A stretch of 64,000 nucleotides of DNA from Macrostomum hystrix (taxonomy: Eukaryota > Platyhelminthes > Macrostomidae): positions 24,527,001 through 24,591,000 of the forward strand of contig CATNEN010000038.1 in the NCBI GenBank assembly GCA_950097015.1. Direction: 5' to 3'. A program made the position numbers and the translations under genes. Shown in pieces: positions 33,001 through 46,200 of this stretch. The stretch's first letter is position 1. Each line of letters starts with the position of its first letter. A model generated the notes under the pieces. That model ran no database searches, was not told the origin of the DNA, and worked only from the letters and a program-made list of their open reading frames with translations.

Positions 33001-33250
33001 CCTTAATAATATAATAATAATAATTGCAGGAGGGCTGCGGGCAGTGGCACATCATTTGGTGACACTAGACCCGCAGCCTGAGCATACACTCACACAGGTG
33101 TGTATATCAGCCCTGACTTTCTCATCGTCAGGCAGTGTACACTTCAATATGCCTTGGAGGTTGGCCCTCAAGGGCGCAGATTGCACGACAAGCCCTCAAG
33201 CCTTCTCTCCGCGGCTGCGCCCCGGATGAATGTGGCCTCGGAGCGGGCAC
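33001..33250 (-). mobile_element. SINE-2 copy (minus), 5' truncated
   Basis: Begins (in minus sense, 3' end at 33001) with the ATTATTAT-type tail and GCAATTATT. It matches the SINE-2 body at 14410-14700 (GGTCTAGTGTCACCAAATGA, CAGGGC, CACACCTGTGTGAG). The tRNA head is missing. It abuts the 33-bp minisatellite directly. Confidence 0.75.
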
Positions 33251-34020
33251 ATCACCCCCTATTAAGAGTTTGAAAATACAAAGCTTCTAATAATTTACGG
33301 ACTGGAAATAAAAACAGCAGTGCCTCGTAATCAATCAAAAACTCATCTAAAGCACTGATCAATAATGATGTATTGTAGTTTGAAAATTTTTCTTGAGCAC
33401 AAGAAAATGAACTTATTTAGAGGACTGAAATGAAGTCTGAACTAAACTGTCTGAAGCAACAGTTTCAAAATTATTGGCCAATGAACACTGATGTTACAAA
33501 CACATACAGCTATATACACAGGCAGTAATATACTCATACTAGTGAATTTCACCGATAAGAGTATTAGAGAATGAATCCATCCATTGTCTGCGCAAGGCAG
33601 TATTTTGATTGATTTTAGTGATATAATCATTAACAAAAATACTAGCTTGGCTAATTTAAGTAGTATTTAACGCGCTCACAAAAACTTACAGAAAAAAAGA
33701 AGAGAAGAGAATATTGAGCACACGTGAATATATATTGAAAGCGAAAATTGATTCTAATCAGCAATAAATTAATCCATAAATTGTTACTGCTGAATCATAG
33801 TTTATACACGAATAGGCAATTATATATAAAATATTAGAAGACTACATGAAGATCATAGATTTGTGAGATCATAGTAAAAACCATGACGAAATGTAAAGAT
33901 GTGCCAACAAATTTTCTATACGCAAACTATTTTTTAATAATAAATTATAGGACCAAAAAAACTTATCACGGGGTTCAATTCCTTTTATGCACGATTCACA
34001 CAACTTAGTATTTGGTATGG
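33251..34020. other. AT-rich intergenic DNA, 3' of MIOS
   Basis: No coding frame, repeat or RNA gene recognised. Confidence 0.4.
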
Positions 34021-34027
34021 CATCTCA

Positions 34028-34225
34028 AAATATGGGATCTGAACTCTAGATCATAGGATCTGAACTCTAGATCATGGGATCTGAACTCTAGATCATGGGA
34101 TCTGAGCTCTAGATCATGGGATCTGAACTCTAGATCATGGGATCTGAACTCTAGATCATGGGATCTGAACTCTAGATCATAGGATCTGAACTCTAGATTA
34201 TGGGATCTGAACTCTAGATCATTAA
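34028..34225. repeat. 22-bp minisatellite (GATCATGGGATCTGAACTCT core)
   Basis: Nine units of GATCATGGGATCTGAACTCT plus AG, immediately downstream of the MIOS stop codon. It may therefore be transcribed as 3' UTR. Confidence 0.93.
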
Positions 34226-34290
34226 ATGTCCTTGAAAAATAATTAAAATTGAGCAGAGTACCGGCCAGTTCCAATATTTGAGTCCAGGAC

Positions 34291-37200
34291 TCAGGCGCAA
34301 TTGCACTTGCAGCCAGTCACGGGGCAGACGGCATTGCTACAAAACCATTCTCGCAGGTGCTGAGCATGACCGCCGTGTCGGCAGGACTGGCACCAGACGA
34401 ACCAGGAGGCCACAGGCGAGCCAGCCGCGGCGGAGTCGGGCACCTCGGCGCCAAGGTGCATGAGGCAGATTTCGCATCGAGGCAGAGCCTTCTTGCAGCT
34501 CATGCAGGCTGTGTTCTTGCTCTTCAGCATGGCAACGGCGCCCCCGGCCGCGGCCTCTCCAGATCCTCCACCGCCTCCGCCTCCACCACCACCGCCCGAC
34601 GGTCGCATGCGCTGAGGTACGGCACTTCCGCCGCCACCGACATTGCCGCCAATTTTAGGCGTCAACAGGTGATTAATGCGCTTGCCGCAGAATTTGCATT
34701 GCACCTGGATTGCGGGTGACGCAATGGGATTAAAACCCAACCTATCATTTGCCTGGCTACTCAATCACTTGCCTGCCTACTCAATCACTTGCCTGCCTAC
34801 TCAATCACTTGCCTGCCTACTCAATCACTTGCCTGCCTACTCAATCACTTGCCTGCCTACTCAATCACTTGCCTGCCTACTCAATCAATTGCCTGCCTAC
34901 TCAATCACTTGCCTGCCTACTCAATGACTTGCCTGCCTACTCAATGACTTGCCTGCCTGCTCAATGACTTGCCTGCCTACTCAATCACTTGCCTGCCTAC
35001 TCAATCACTTGCCTGCCTACTCAATCACTTGCCTGCCTACTCAATCACTTGCCTGCCTACTCAATCACTTGCCTGCCTACTCAATCACTTGCCTGCCTAC
35101 TCAATCACTTGCCTGCCTACTCAATCACTTGCCTGCCTACTCAATCACTAGCTTGCCTACTCAATCACTTGCCTGCCTACTCAATCACTTGCCTGCCTAC
35201 TCAATCACTAGCTTGCCTACTCAATCTGTAGCCTGCCTACTCAATCACTTGCCTGTCTACTCAATCTGTAGCTTGCCTACTCAATCTGTAGCTTGTATAC
35301 TCAATCTGTAGCTTGCCTATTCAATATGTAGCTTGTCTACTCAATAACTAGTATGCCTACTCAATCTGTAGCTAGCCCGCTTAATCCGCAGCCTCCCCAT
35401 CCAACCCCCAGCCTACACAGCCAATCCCCAGCCTACACAGCCAATCCCCAGCCTACACAGCCAATCCCCAGCCTACACAGCCAATCCCCAGCATACACAC
35501 CCAATCCCCAGCCTACACACCCAATCCCCAGCATACACACCCAATCCCCAGCATACACACCCAATCCCCAGCATACACACCCAATCCCCAGCCTACACAC
35601 CCAATCCCCAGCCTACACACCCAATCCCCAGCATACACACCCAATCCCCAGCATACACACCCAATCCCCAGCATACACACCCAATCCCCAGCCTACACAC
35701 CCAATCCCCAGCATACACACCCAATCCCCAGCATACACACCCAATCCCCAGCCTACACACCCAATCCCCAGCATACACGCCCAATCCCCAGCATACACAC
35801 CCAATCCCCAGCATACACACCCAATCCCCAGCATACACACCCAATCCCCAGCATACACACCCAATCCCCAGCATACACACCCAATCCCCAGCATACACAC
35901 CCAATCCCCAGCATACACACCCAATCCCCAGCCTACACACCTAATCCCCAGCCTACACACACAATCCCCAGCCCACCTGCACTGAAGTCTGATGTGAAGG
36001 CTGTTCCTGTCTAGGCAGTAGGCGTCGGACCATTAAATCGAAGAGCGCCCTCTGCTCAAACAGCTGCCAGGTGTTGAGCAACTCCCTGTAGACTGTCAAC
36101 CAGTGCTGAGCAGAGCCGCTAAGAGTTAGGCCGCAATGATGTCCGATGGCTACACAGAGAATTAAGGCGCTCTGCAAATCGCCAGATCTGTCTAAGAACG
36201 CCTGCAGTAAGGCCATTGTGTCGTCATTGAAATTCACTCCGGTTAATAACAGGGCCTCTAGCCTGCCCTGTCTTGTTAGCTTGCCATTTAGCCAGGTTAG
36301 GAATTCCATTAATAGCTTATCAGAGAAATAGATTGCAGCGAATGTGATCCTATCTTCCAGATCCATTTGCTTCTCTGCAATGCCGGCGGTGGGAAAACTA
36401 AAAACTATAAGCTTTTCGATTGAGCGATTTCTAAGCACCACGCTGAACTTTTGATATAACAAATACATCCCTAACTAATCTCTATTCTACAGCCGAATCT
36501 AATATTTTCTAAACTAATCCATAGTCTACTCACCATAATCCCTATTCTACTCACCATAATCCCTATTCTACTCACCATAATCCCTATTCTACCCACCATA
36601 ATCCCTATTCTACCCACCATAATCCCTATTCTACTCACCATAATCCCTATTTTACTCACCATAATCCCTATTCTACTCACCATAATCCCTAATCTACTCA
36701 CCATAATCCCTATTCTACCCACCATAATCCCTATTCTACCCACCATAATCCCTATTCTACTCACCATAATACCTAATCTACTCACCATAATCCCTATTCT
36801 ACCCACCATAATCCCTATTCTACTCACCATAATCCCTATCTTACTCACCATAATCCCTATTCTACTCACCATAATCCCTAATCTACTCTCCATAATCCCT
36901 AATCTACTCACCATAATACCTAGTCTACTCACCATAATACCTAGTCTACTCACCATAATACCTAATCTACTCACCATAATACCTAATCGACTTACCATAA
37001 TCCCTAATCTACTCACCATAATACCTAGTCTACTCACCATAATACCTAATCTACTTACCATAATCCCTAGTCCACTCACCATAATTCCAAATATATTTCC
37101 CCATAACACCTAGTCTACTCACCACAATACCTAGTCTACTCACCATAATCCCTTATCTATTTCGCGATAATCACTAATCTACTCACCATAATACCTAATC

Positions 37201-40200
37201 GACTTACCATAATACCTAGTCTACTCACCATAATACCTAATCTACTTACCATAATCCCTAGTCCACTCACCATAATTCCAAATATATTTCCCCATAACAC
37301 CTAGTCTACTCACCACAATACCTAGTCTACTCACCATAATCCCTTATCGATTTCGCGATAATCACTAATCTACTCACCATGATCCATAAATTCCCTATAA
37401 TCACTAATCTACTCTCCATAATCCACTCACTATTATCAGGCGAGTCCCAACCAACAATGCGCCTCATATTGGCCTCGGTGGGGCCGCCGGCGACAAACTG
37501 AAACATGACCCGCAGGTGCGGATAATCCTCCAGCTGATCGCTCAGATCCGGCACAATCGACGTGGGCAGTTTTGAATCTTGTCCCACGGCGCCAACGTCA
37601 GCGAAATCGCCGGACGCGTCGCTTAAAGCGCCGAGAAGAGCTGCGGAAACCAGTTTGAGACCGATCAACTGCTGCTGCTGCTGCTGCTGAGTTGAACAGC
37701 GCTCGCCAGCCTGGAGTAGAGCTAGGACTTCCGACACAGACTTCACAGTGAAAAGACGCAAGCAGGCCGCCCGTTCAAAGTGTCGACGATTTGTCGATGG
37801 CAGCTGCGCCGGCGAAGCATCGACCGACGGCAGCATCGACCAGCGGCAGAGCTCCAGGAGGCGATGCCGACCCGGCCGACGACGCCAGACGGCTAGAGGT
37901 CGCGGCAGGCCTGATGGCTCGGAGACCACAGTTGAAGCTTCGGGCAGGCGGCTGCGAGCGATGGCCAGGGCGCCGGCCGAGCGAAGCAGTTCAACGCTGT
38001 TTCCGACGACGCCGCTGGCCGATGGCATGGCGAGTTCGTTGATAAAAGCGAATGCCCGATTCAATTCAACATTCTCAACATTTTCATCTTCCAAGCATCC
38101 CGATGTCGACGATGACGAAGTTGTCGTCGTTGGTTTGAACGTCGGCGGTCCGTGAATGTCGTAGCCAGCCACTGCTCTGCGCCACATGCGCTCGCTGATT
38201 CGATCAATGCACGTCGACATCGTCGGATTCAACGCCGACGCTGCTGTTGTCGGCGCAGATAAAGCGGTCGTCGTATTCAACAGCCGAACGGCCGACTCGC
38301 CGTCCCAGTAGGCCAAGCCGGAGAGCCCAGCCTGGCAGGCCGACACTCGCTCGTGCACCGACGCCACTTCTAAGCGGCCGTCCGACGTTGCCATGACAGC
38401 CAACTGACGCTTGGGATGCCAGGCGAATCCTGACAGCGAAGCAAAACTGGCGGCGCCGCCGCCTGATAGGCCGTGCCGGATCTGCCGATCTGTGGCTGAT
38501 GCCAGATCGTCGGCATAGTCAACGCCGCGCTGACCCAGGCTATCTTGGTGCGTGACGTCGTGCAATGTCAGGTAGGCGCTGTCGGCTAGACTTACAGCCA
38601 GCCAGCCGTTTCTGAGTGAGGGAAAGTCAGGCGAGAGTGAGAGCGATTTGAGGGTGAAAATTATTTAAAGAACAAAATGCTTGAGAGTGACAACTGGGAA
38701 AAGTGACAGAAGTGGGAGTGACAGAAGTGAGAGTGACTATGGGGAAGAGTGACAACAGGGAAGAGTGAGAATGGGGACGAGTGACAATCAGGAAGAGTGA
38801 CAATGGGGATGAGTGACAATGGAAATGAGTGACGATGAGAAAGAGTCACAATCGGGATTAGTGACGATGGGAACGAGTGATGTTGGGGAAGAGTGACAAT
38901 GGGGACGAGTGACAATGGGGATGAGTGACAATGGGGAAGAGTGACAGAATTGAGAGTGACAAGCGGATCCGTCATGTACAATAATGACACAATAGAGCAG
39001 GTGTATAATCGTATGTCTCACCTAGTACAACACCAGTGAACGCCTCTAACAGAGCGGGCCTCCTCGTAGCGATAAGTTGGCTTGTCGAATCGACGCAAGT
39101 CCCACAGGGCCACGTGTTTCTGCAAATAATCAACTAAAAAAATCAGGCCCCATAAGCAAACAAATGGATCAATCGTTTGAAATCAAGTCAAAATAAATCT
39201 AACGTCAGCGTAGGTAGCCAAACGGTTCGACTGAAATGGATCCTGGCAGACGCCGTAGATTTCCGATACACGACTGGACTCCTGCTCGAAAGCGCTGATT
39301 GGTTGATTGGCTGAAATAAGAGACGGCGTTGGTAAAGATAATGTGACCAGATATTATAATCAATGACTAGACACTATATATATGACACCAGACACAATAT
39401 ATATGACAAGACACAATATATATGACACCAGACACAATATCGATGACAAGACACTATATATATGACCAGACTCAATATCTATGACCAGACACAATCATCA
39501 ATGACAAGACACAATATCTATGACCAGACATTATCATCAATGACTAGACACAATATCTATGACCAGACATTATCATCAATGACTAGACACAATATCTATA
39601 ACCAGACACATTATCTATGACCAGACACAATATCTATGACCAGACACATTATCTATGACCAGACACAATATCTATAACCAGACACATTATCTATGACCAG
39701 ACACAATATCTATGACCAGACACATTATCTATGACCAGACACAATATCTATAACCAGACATTATCATCAATGACTAGACACAATATCTATAATCAGACAC
39801 ATTATCTATGACCAGACACAATATCTATAACCAGACATTATCATCAATGACTAGACACGATATCTATAACCAGACACATTATCTATGACCAGAAACAATA
39901 TATATGACCAGACATTATCATCAATGACTAGACACAATATCTATAACCAGACACATTATCTATGACCAGACACAATATCTATGACCAGACACAATATCTA
40001 TGACCAGACACAATATCTATAACACCAGACACAAAATCTATGACCAGACACAATATCTATGACCAGACACAATATCTATAACACCAGACACAATATCTAT
40101 GACCAGACACAATATCTATGACCAGACACAATATCTATAACACCAGACACAAAATCTATGACCAGACACAATATCTATGACCAGACACATTATCTATGAC

Positions 40201-43200
40201 CAGACACATTATCTATGACCAGACACATTGTGATGTTATTCAATGGACTCTTGAATGTTATTCAATGCGTTCACTCTGCACCACTTTGTATTATGGCTTT
40301 GCTACCATCGATTGTTTATGTCTGTCGGTTCTTAGTGCAAGCTGAGTTGTTTACCAGTGTCAGGCGTGGCTTGCGTGCTGGTTGAGGTGGCTGGCCCGCG
40401 GGGCCCAGCCGTGCCCTAAGCCCTAGGGTCAAATAGAACAGAGCGATAATATAAGGAGCCGCAACCTCCAACTGGCTCGCTACGATCTTGTGAATCAATT
40501 CTCGGCCAGCCTTCAGTCTTAAGTTATCACAAATGGCGACGAGTTCCACGCTAGGTGGAATCCCCGTGCTCTCCGCTAACACAGATATCGATGTATATCT
40601 GGAGAGACTAGATCACTACTTCACATGCAAAGATGTGAAAGAGGAGGCGAAGGTGGTCACACTTGTTACGGCAATCGGCGCGGAGGCCTACACGGTGCTA
40701 CGCAATCTGTGCCAGCCTGACAAGGTAGCGGACAAGACGCTGGACCAGCTGTCTGAGATTCTGCGCGACCACTATGCACCAAAGCCTTCAGTGCTGGCAG
40801 CTCGATTTCGTTTCCAGCGGCGCGTGCAGCAACCCGGCGAGAGTTTCACGGACTTTGTCGCTGGCTTGAAGGCCTTGTCCGCTCATTGCGCCTTCCAGAA
40901 CTCATTGGAGGAGCGGCTGCGCGACCAGCTTGTCTTCGGACTGTACAGCGACGCCTTCCGTGCGAAGCTCCTGGAGGAGGTGAATCCCACATTCAAATCG
41001 CTGCAGGAGAAAATGCTCCTCCTTGAGTCAACCGAGCGATCCTCGCAGGAGATGGCAAGTAAGCCGACTGCGGCCGTCGCCCAGTTGCGCACGCATGGAG
41101 GCAAGCGGAGCCAGCGCCGAGGTGCCACTCCAGCTGCACTCGGCGGCGACTCTCCACATCAACGAAGCGTCAAGGGCGGAAATAGCGGCAACTTCGGCAA
41201 AGGTGGAGACAACGGCCGAAAGGGTGGAACCTGCGCAAGCTGTGGTGGCGCCCACAGCCGTCAACTCTGCAAGCTGCGAGACGCAAAATGCCATTCATGC
41301 GGCAAGACGGGCCACATCCGCAAGGTCTGCCGCTCGCCCAAGCTGCAGCTTCTGCAGGAAACCTCGCCTTCGTCACCGGATGCCTCGTCGCAGATGCCGA
41401 TTTTCACCGTCCAGCCGCCCTGTGGCAGCTTAGGACCGACGGTGCAGCTACAAGTGAACGGGCGCCAGTGCCAGTTCATCATCGACACCGGCTCCGCTGT
41501 CACTCTATTGCCGCAGAATTTGCAGCGGAGGCTTCTGCCGCAGCTCCCACTGAAGCCATCAACCGCCGTCCTGCGCACCTTCACCGACGAACGATTTCGC
41601 CCCATCGGCCAGGCGGTGGTCACCGTCAACCACAATAGCCAGCAGCTGCAGCTCCCGCTGCTTGTCGTCACGCAGGGCGAATCGGCGCTGCTCGGACGGG
41701 ACTGGCTGGCTAAGCTGCGGCTGGACTGGCCGAGCATCATGGCGCAGGTCCACGCCGTGTCCGCGGACGAGAGCATCGGTGACCTCATCAAGGAGTTCGC
41801 GCCAGTCTTCGAAGACGGCCTCGGTGAGTTTCGGCACGGTCAGGTGCGGTTGCAAGTCTCCGATGACGCGCAGCCGAAGTTCTTCAAGGCCCGCCCGGTC
41901 CCCTACGCTCTTCGGGAGCGTGTTGACGCCGAGCTTCAGCGCATGGAGGCCAGCGGGATCATCACGGCCGTCAAGAACAGCTACTGGGCAGCGCCGATCG
42001 TACCGGTTGTTAAGAAGGATGGCAGCGTCCGGATCTGCGGCGACTACAAGCTGACCTACAACCAGGCGAGCCGGCCGGAGCACTATCCACTGCCGCGGAT
42101 AGAGGATCTCTTTGCGAAGCTCGGCGGCGGCTGCAAATGGTCCAAGCTGGACCTGTCCAACGCCTTCTTGCAGCTTCCGCTGGCCGAAGACAGCAAGGCG
42201 TTCCTCACCATCAATACGCCGCGAGGTCTTTTCCAAGTCAACCGCCTGCCTTTCGGTATCTCGAGCGCCAGCGCAATCTTCCAGCGGACGCTGGACACCC
42301 TGCTGGGAGACCTGGACGCCGTCCAAGTGTTCGTCGACGACATACTGGTCACCGGCCGCACTCTGCAGCAGCACAAGAAGAATCTCGCGCTGGCTCTGCA
42401 ACGCCTGCAGGGCGCCGGCCTTCGCCTGAACAAGAGCAAGTGCCAGTTCTTCAAGGACTCGGTCGAGTATCTTGGGCATCGCATCGACGCAAACGGCCTC
42501 AGCCCGCTGCCTGACCGAGTCGCCGCAGTCCAGGACGCACCTGCCCCGACGGACGTCAGCCAGCTGCGCTCGTTTCTTGGAATGCTGGCGCAGTACGGCA
42601 AATTCCTGCCGAATCTATCCACCGTGCTGGCGCCGCTGCATCAGCTCCTGGTCAAGAACACGCGCTGGTCCTGGGAACGGCCGCAGCAGCAAGCGTTCGC
42701 CGAGGCAAAGCGGCTGCTGCTTCGGTCCCCGGTGCTCGTGCACTACAGCCCGGACCTGCCGCTGCGATTGGAGTGCGACGCCTCTCCCTACGGCCTTGGC
42801 GTAGTGCTGACGCACCGCATCGGCGACAAGGACTGCGCGGTCGCCTTCGCTAGCCGGAGCCTGACCACGGCACAGCGCGGCTACTCGCAACTGGACAAGG
42901 AGGCGCTGGCCATCATGTTCGGCCTGGACCGCTTCCACCAGTTCCTCTATGGCCGCCGCTTCACCATCGTCACTGACCATCTGCCGCTGCTGGGGCTGCT
43001 AGGCGAGCGCAAGGGCATCCCGGCGCATGCGGCCGCCCGCATGCAGCGCTGGGCCATCCGCCTGGCGAGCTACGACTATGCGCTCGAGTTCCGGCCGACG
43101 GAGAAGCACGCTAACTGCGACTCGCTCTCGCGACTGCCGCTGCCGCAGCTGTTCGAGGAGGAGGCGGCCGTCAACTCGCTGCTACTCGACGAGGGGGCCG

Positions 43201-46200
43201 GATCGGCCGTCACGGCGCAGACGGTGGCGCGACACACGCGGACAGACGCATCGCTGGGCCGCGTGCTACGCTGCCTGCAGACTGGGGCGCCCATCGGCGC
43301 CGAGCTGAGCGACTACGCCCGGCGGCAGACGGAGCTGTCGGTTGACCAAGGCTGCGTGTTGTGGGGCGCCAGAGTCGTAGTACCAGCGGCGCTGCGCGAT
43401 CACGTGATCCAAGAGCTCCACCAGGCGCATCCAGGCACCAGCAGAATGCGCGCCCTAGCTCGCAGCTACGTCTGGTGGCCAGGAATCGACGGCGATTTGG
43501 AGGCTGCTACTAAGACCTGCAGGACCTGTCAGCTCAACCAGCCCGACCCGCCAAAGGCGCCCGTGCAGCCGTGGCCGTTCCCGTCGGAGCCGTGGGAGCG
43601 CCTGCATGTCGACTTCGCCGGGCCTGTCGACGGTCATGTGTACCTGGTGGTGGTGGACGCCCACAGCAAGTGGCCGGAGGTCGTGCGGATGCGCTGCACC
43701 ACAGCGGCAGCCACAATCGTGAGTCTGCGGGAGATCTTCGCCCGCCAAGGCATCCCGCGCACTCTGGTGTCCGACAACGGGCCGCAGTTCGCCTCCGCCG
43801 AGTTCGCCGAATTCACCCGAGCCAATGGCATTCGTCATGTGTTCTCGGCACCTTTCCATCCTGCCACGAATGGCCAAGCCGAGCGCTTCGTCCAAGTTCT
43901 AAAGCGGCATCTGCTCAAGAGCGGTCATTCTGATGCTGAGCTCCAGCGACTGCTGCTCGGCTACCGCAACACGCCGCACAGCGTCAGTGGCGTCGCTCCC
44001 AGCCAACTACTCATCGGCCGGCGGCTCCGATGCCGCCTGGATCTACTGGCACCGTCACTGGCCGACGACGTGCGACAGCGACAGGAGCAGCTGCTACCGA
44101 GCAGGAAGGCGGCGCGTGAGTTCCAAACCGGTGATCGTGTGCTCTTCCGCGACTTCAGCGCCGGTGCGAGAGCCGGCGACACGCCGCGCTGGGCGGAGGG
44201 CGTCATCAAGGGCGCTGGCAGCCGCAACTGCATCGTCGACTCACAGCGAGGTCAGCACATGCGGCATGCGGATCAGCTGGTTGCGGCCCGCGCTGACGGC
44301 TTCGACCTCGACATCGCTGATGCCGGCCAGCCGCTGACTGATGGCGGCGGTGACGCGACCCTGGGAACTGGCGGTGCGCGCGCCACTCCTGATACTGTCG
44401 CCAGCGGCGCCACCAGCGGTGAGGCGGCACCTGAACCCGCCGACGGACCGGAGAGCAACGCGCGTCGGGATGCCACGAATCCCCGGCGGTACCCTCTGAG
44501 AGCTCGTGGCCCACCTGAGAGACTGCAGCTGTGATGGGAGAAAACTGACTCAGAGGGGAGATGTGATGTTATTCAATAGACTCTTGAATGTTATTCAATG
44601 CATTCACTCTGCACCACTTTGTATTATGGCTTTGCTACCATCGATTGTTTATGTCTGTCGGTTCTTAGTGCAAGCTGAGTTGTTTACCAGTGTCAGGCGT
44701 GGCTTGCGTGCTGGTTGAGGTGGCTGGCCCGCGGGGCCCAGCCGTGCCCTAAGCCATAGGGTCAAATAGAACAGAGCGATAATATAAGGAGCCGCAACTT
44801 CCAACTGGCTCGCTACGATCTTGTGAATCAATTCTCGGCCAGCCTTCAGTCTTAAGTTATCACACACATTATCTATGACCAGACACAATATCTATGACCA
44901 GACACAATATCTATGACCAGAAACAATATATATGACCTGACACATTATCTATGACCAGAAACAATATATATGACCAGACATTATTATCAATGACTAGACA
45001 CAATATCTATAACCAGACACATTATCTATGACCAGACACATTATCTATGACCAGACACATTATCTATAACCAGACATTATCATCAATGACTAGACACAAT
45101 ATCTATAATCAGACACATTATCTATGACCAGACACAATATCTATAACCAGACATTATCATCAATGACTAGACACGATATCTATAACCAGACACATTATCT
45201 ATGACCAGAAACAATATATATGACCAGACATTATCATCAATGACTAGACACAATATCTATAACCAGACATTATCATCAATGACTAGACACAATATCTATA
45301 ACCAGACACATTATCTATGACCAGACACAATATCTATGACCAGACACATTATCTATGACCAGACACAATATCTATAACCAGACATTATCATCAATGACTA
45401 GACACAATATCTATAATCAGACACATTATCTATGACCAGACACAATATCTATAACCAGACATTATCATCAATGACTAGACACAATATCTATAACCAGACA
45501 CATTATCTATGACCAGACACAATATCTATGACCAGACACAATATCTATGACCAGACACAATATCTATGACCAGACACAATATATATAACACCAGACACAA
45601 AATCTATGACCAGACACAATATCTATGACCAGACACAATATCTATAACACCAGACACAAAATCTATGACCAGACACAATATCTATGACCAGACACAATAT
45701 CTATAACACCAGACACAATATCTATGACCAGACACAATATCTATGACCAGACACAATATCTATAACACCAGACACAAAATCTATGACCAGACACAATATC
45801 TATGACCAGACACAATATCTATGACCAGACACATTATCTATGACCAGACACATTATCTATGACCAGACACATTATCTATGACCAGACACATTATCGATGA
45901 CCAGACACATTATCTATGACCAGACACAATATCTATGACCAGACACAATATCTATGACCAGAAACAATATATATGACCAGACACATTATCTATGACCAGA
46001 AACAATATATATGACCAGAAATTATCATCAATGACTAGACACAATATCTATGACCAGACACAATATCTATAACCAGACACATTATCTATGACCAGACACA
46101 TTATCTATGACCAGACACATTATCTATGACCAGACACAATATCTATGACCAGACACAATATATATAACACCAGACACAAAATCTATGACCAGACACAATA

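Larger units (their letters stand above)
40229..44864 (+). mobile_element. Ty3/gypsy LTR retrotransposon, nearly intact, nested in MIOS intron 2
   Basis: A complete 4,636-bp element: 303-bp LTRs starting TG and ending CA, a primer-binding site directly after the 5' LTR, one gag-pol frame, a purine tract before the 3' LTR, and a 5-bp target duplication. Only 4 differences were seen between the two LTRs by eye, so insertion is recent. It lies antisense to MIOS. GC content and codon use are much higher than in the surrounding intron. Confidence 0.96.

Noticed and set aside
41559-42479. 306-codon minus-strand frame inside gag-pol
   Set aside because: A shadow of the GC-rich gag-pol frame on the other strand, with no motif.
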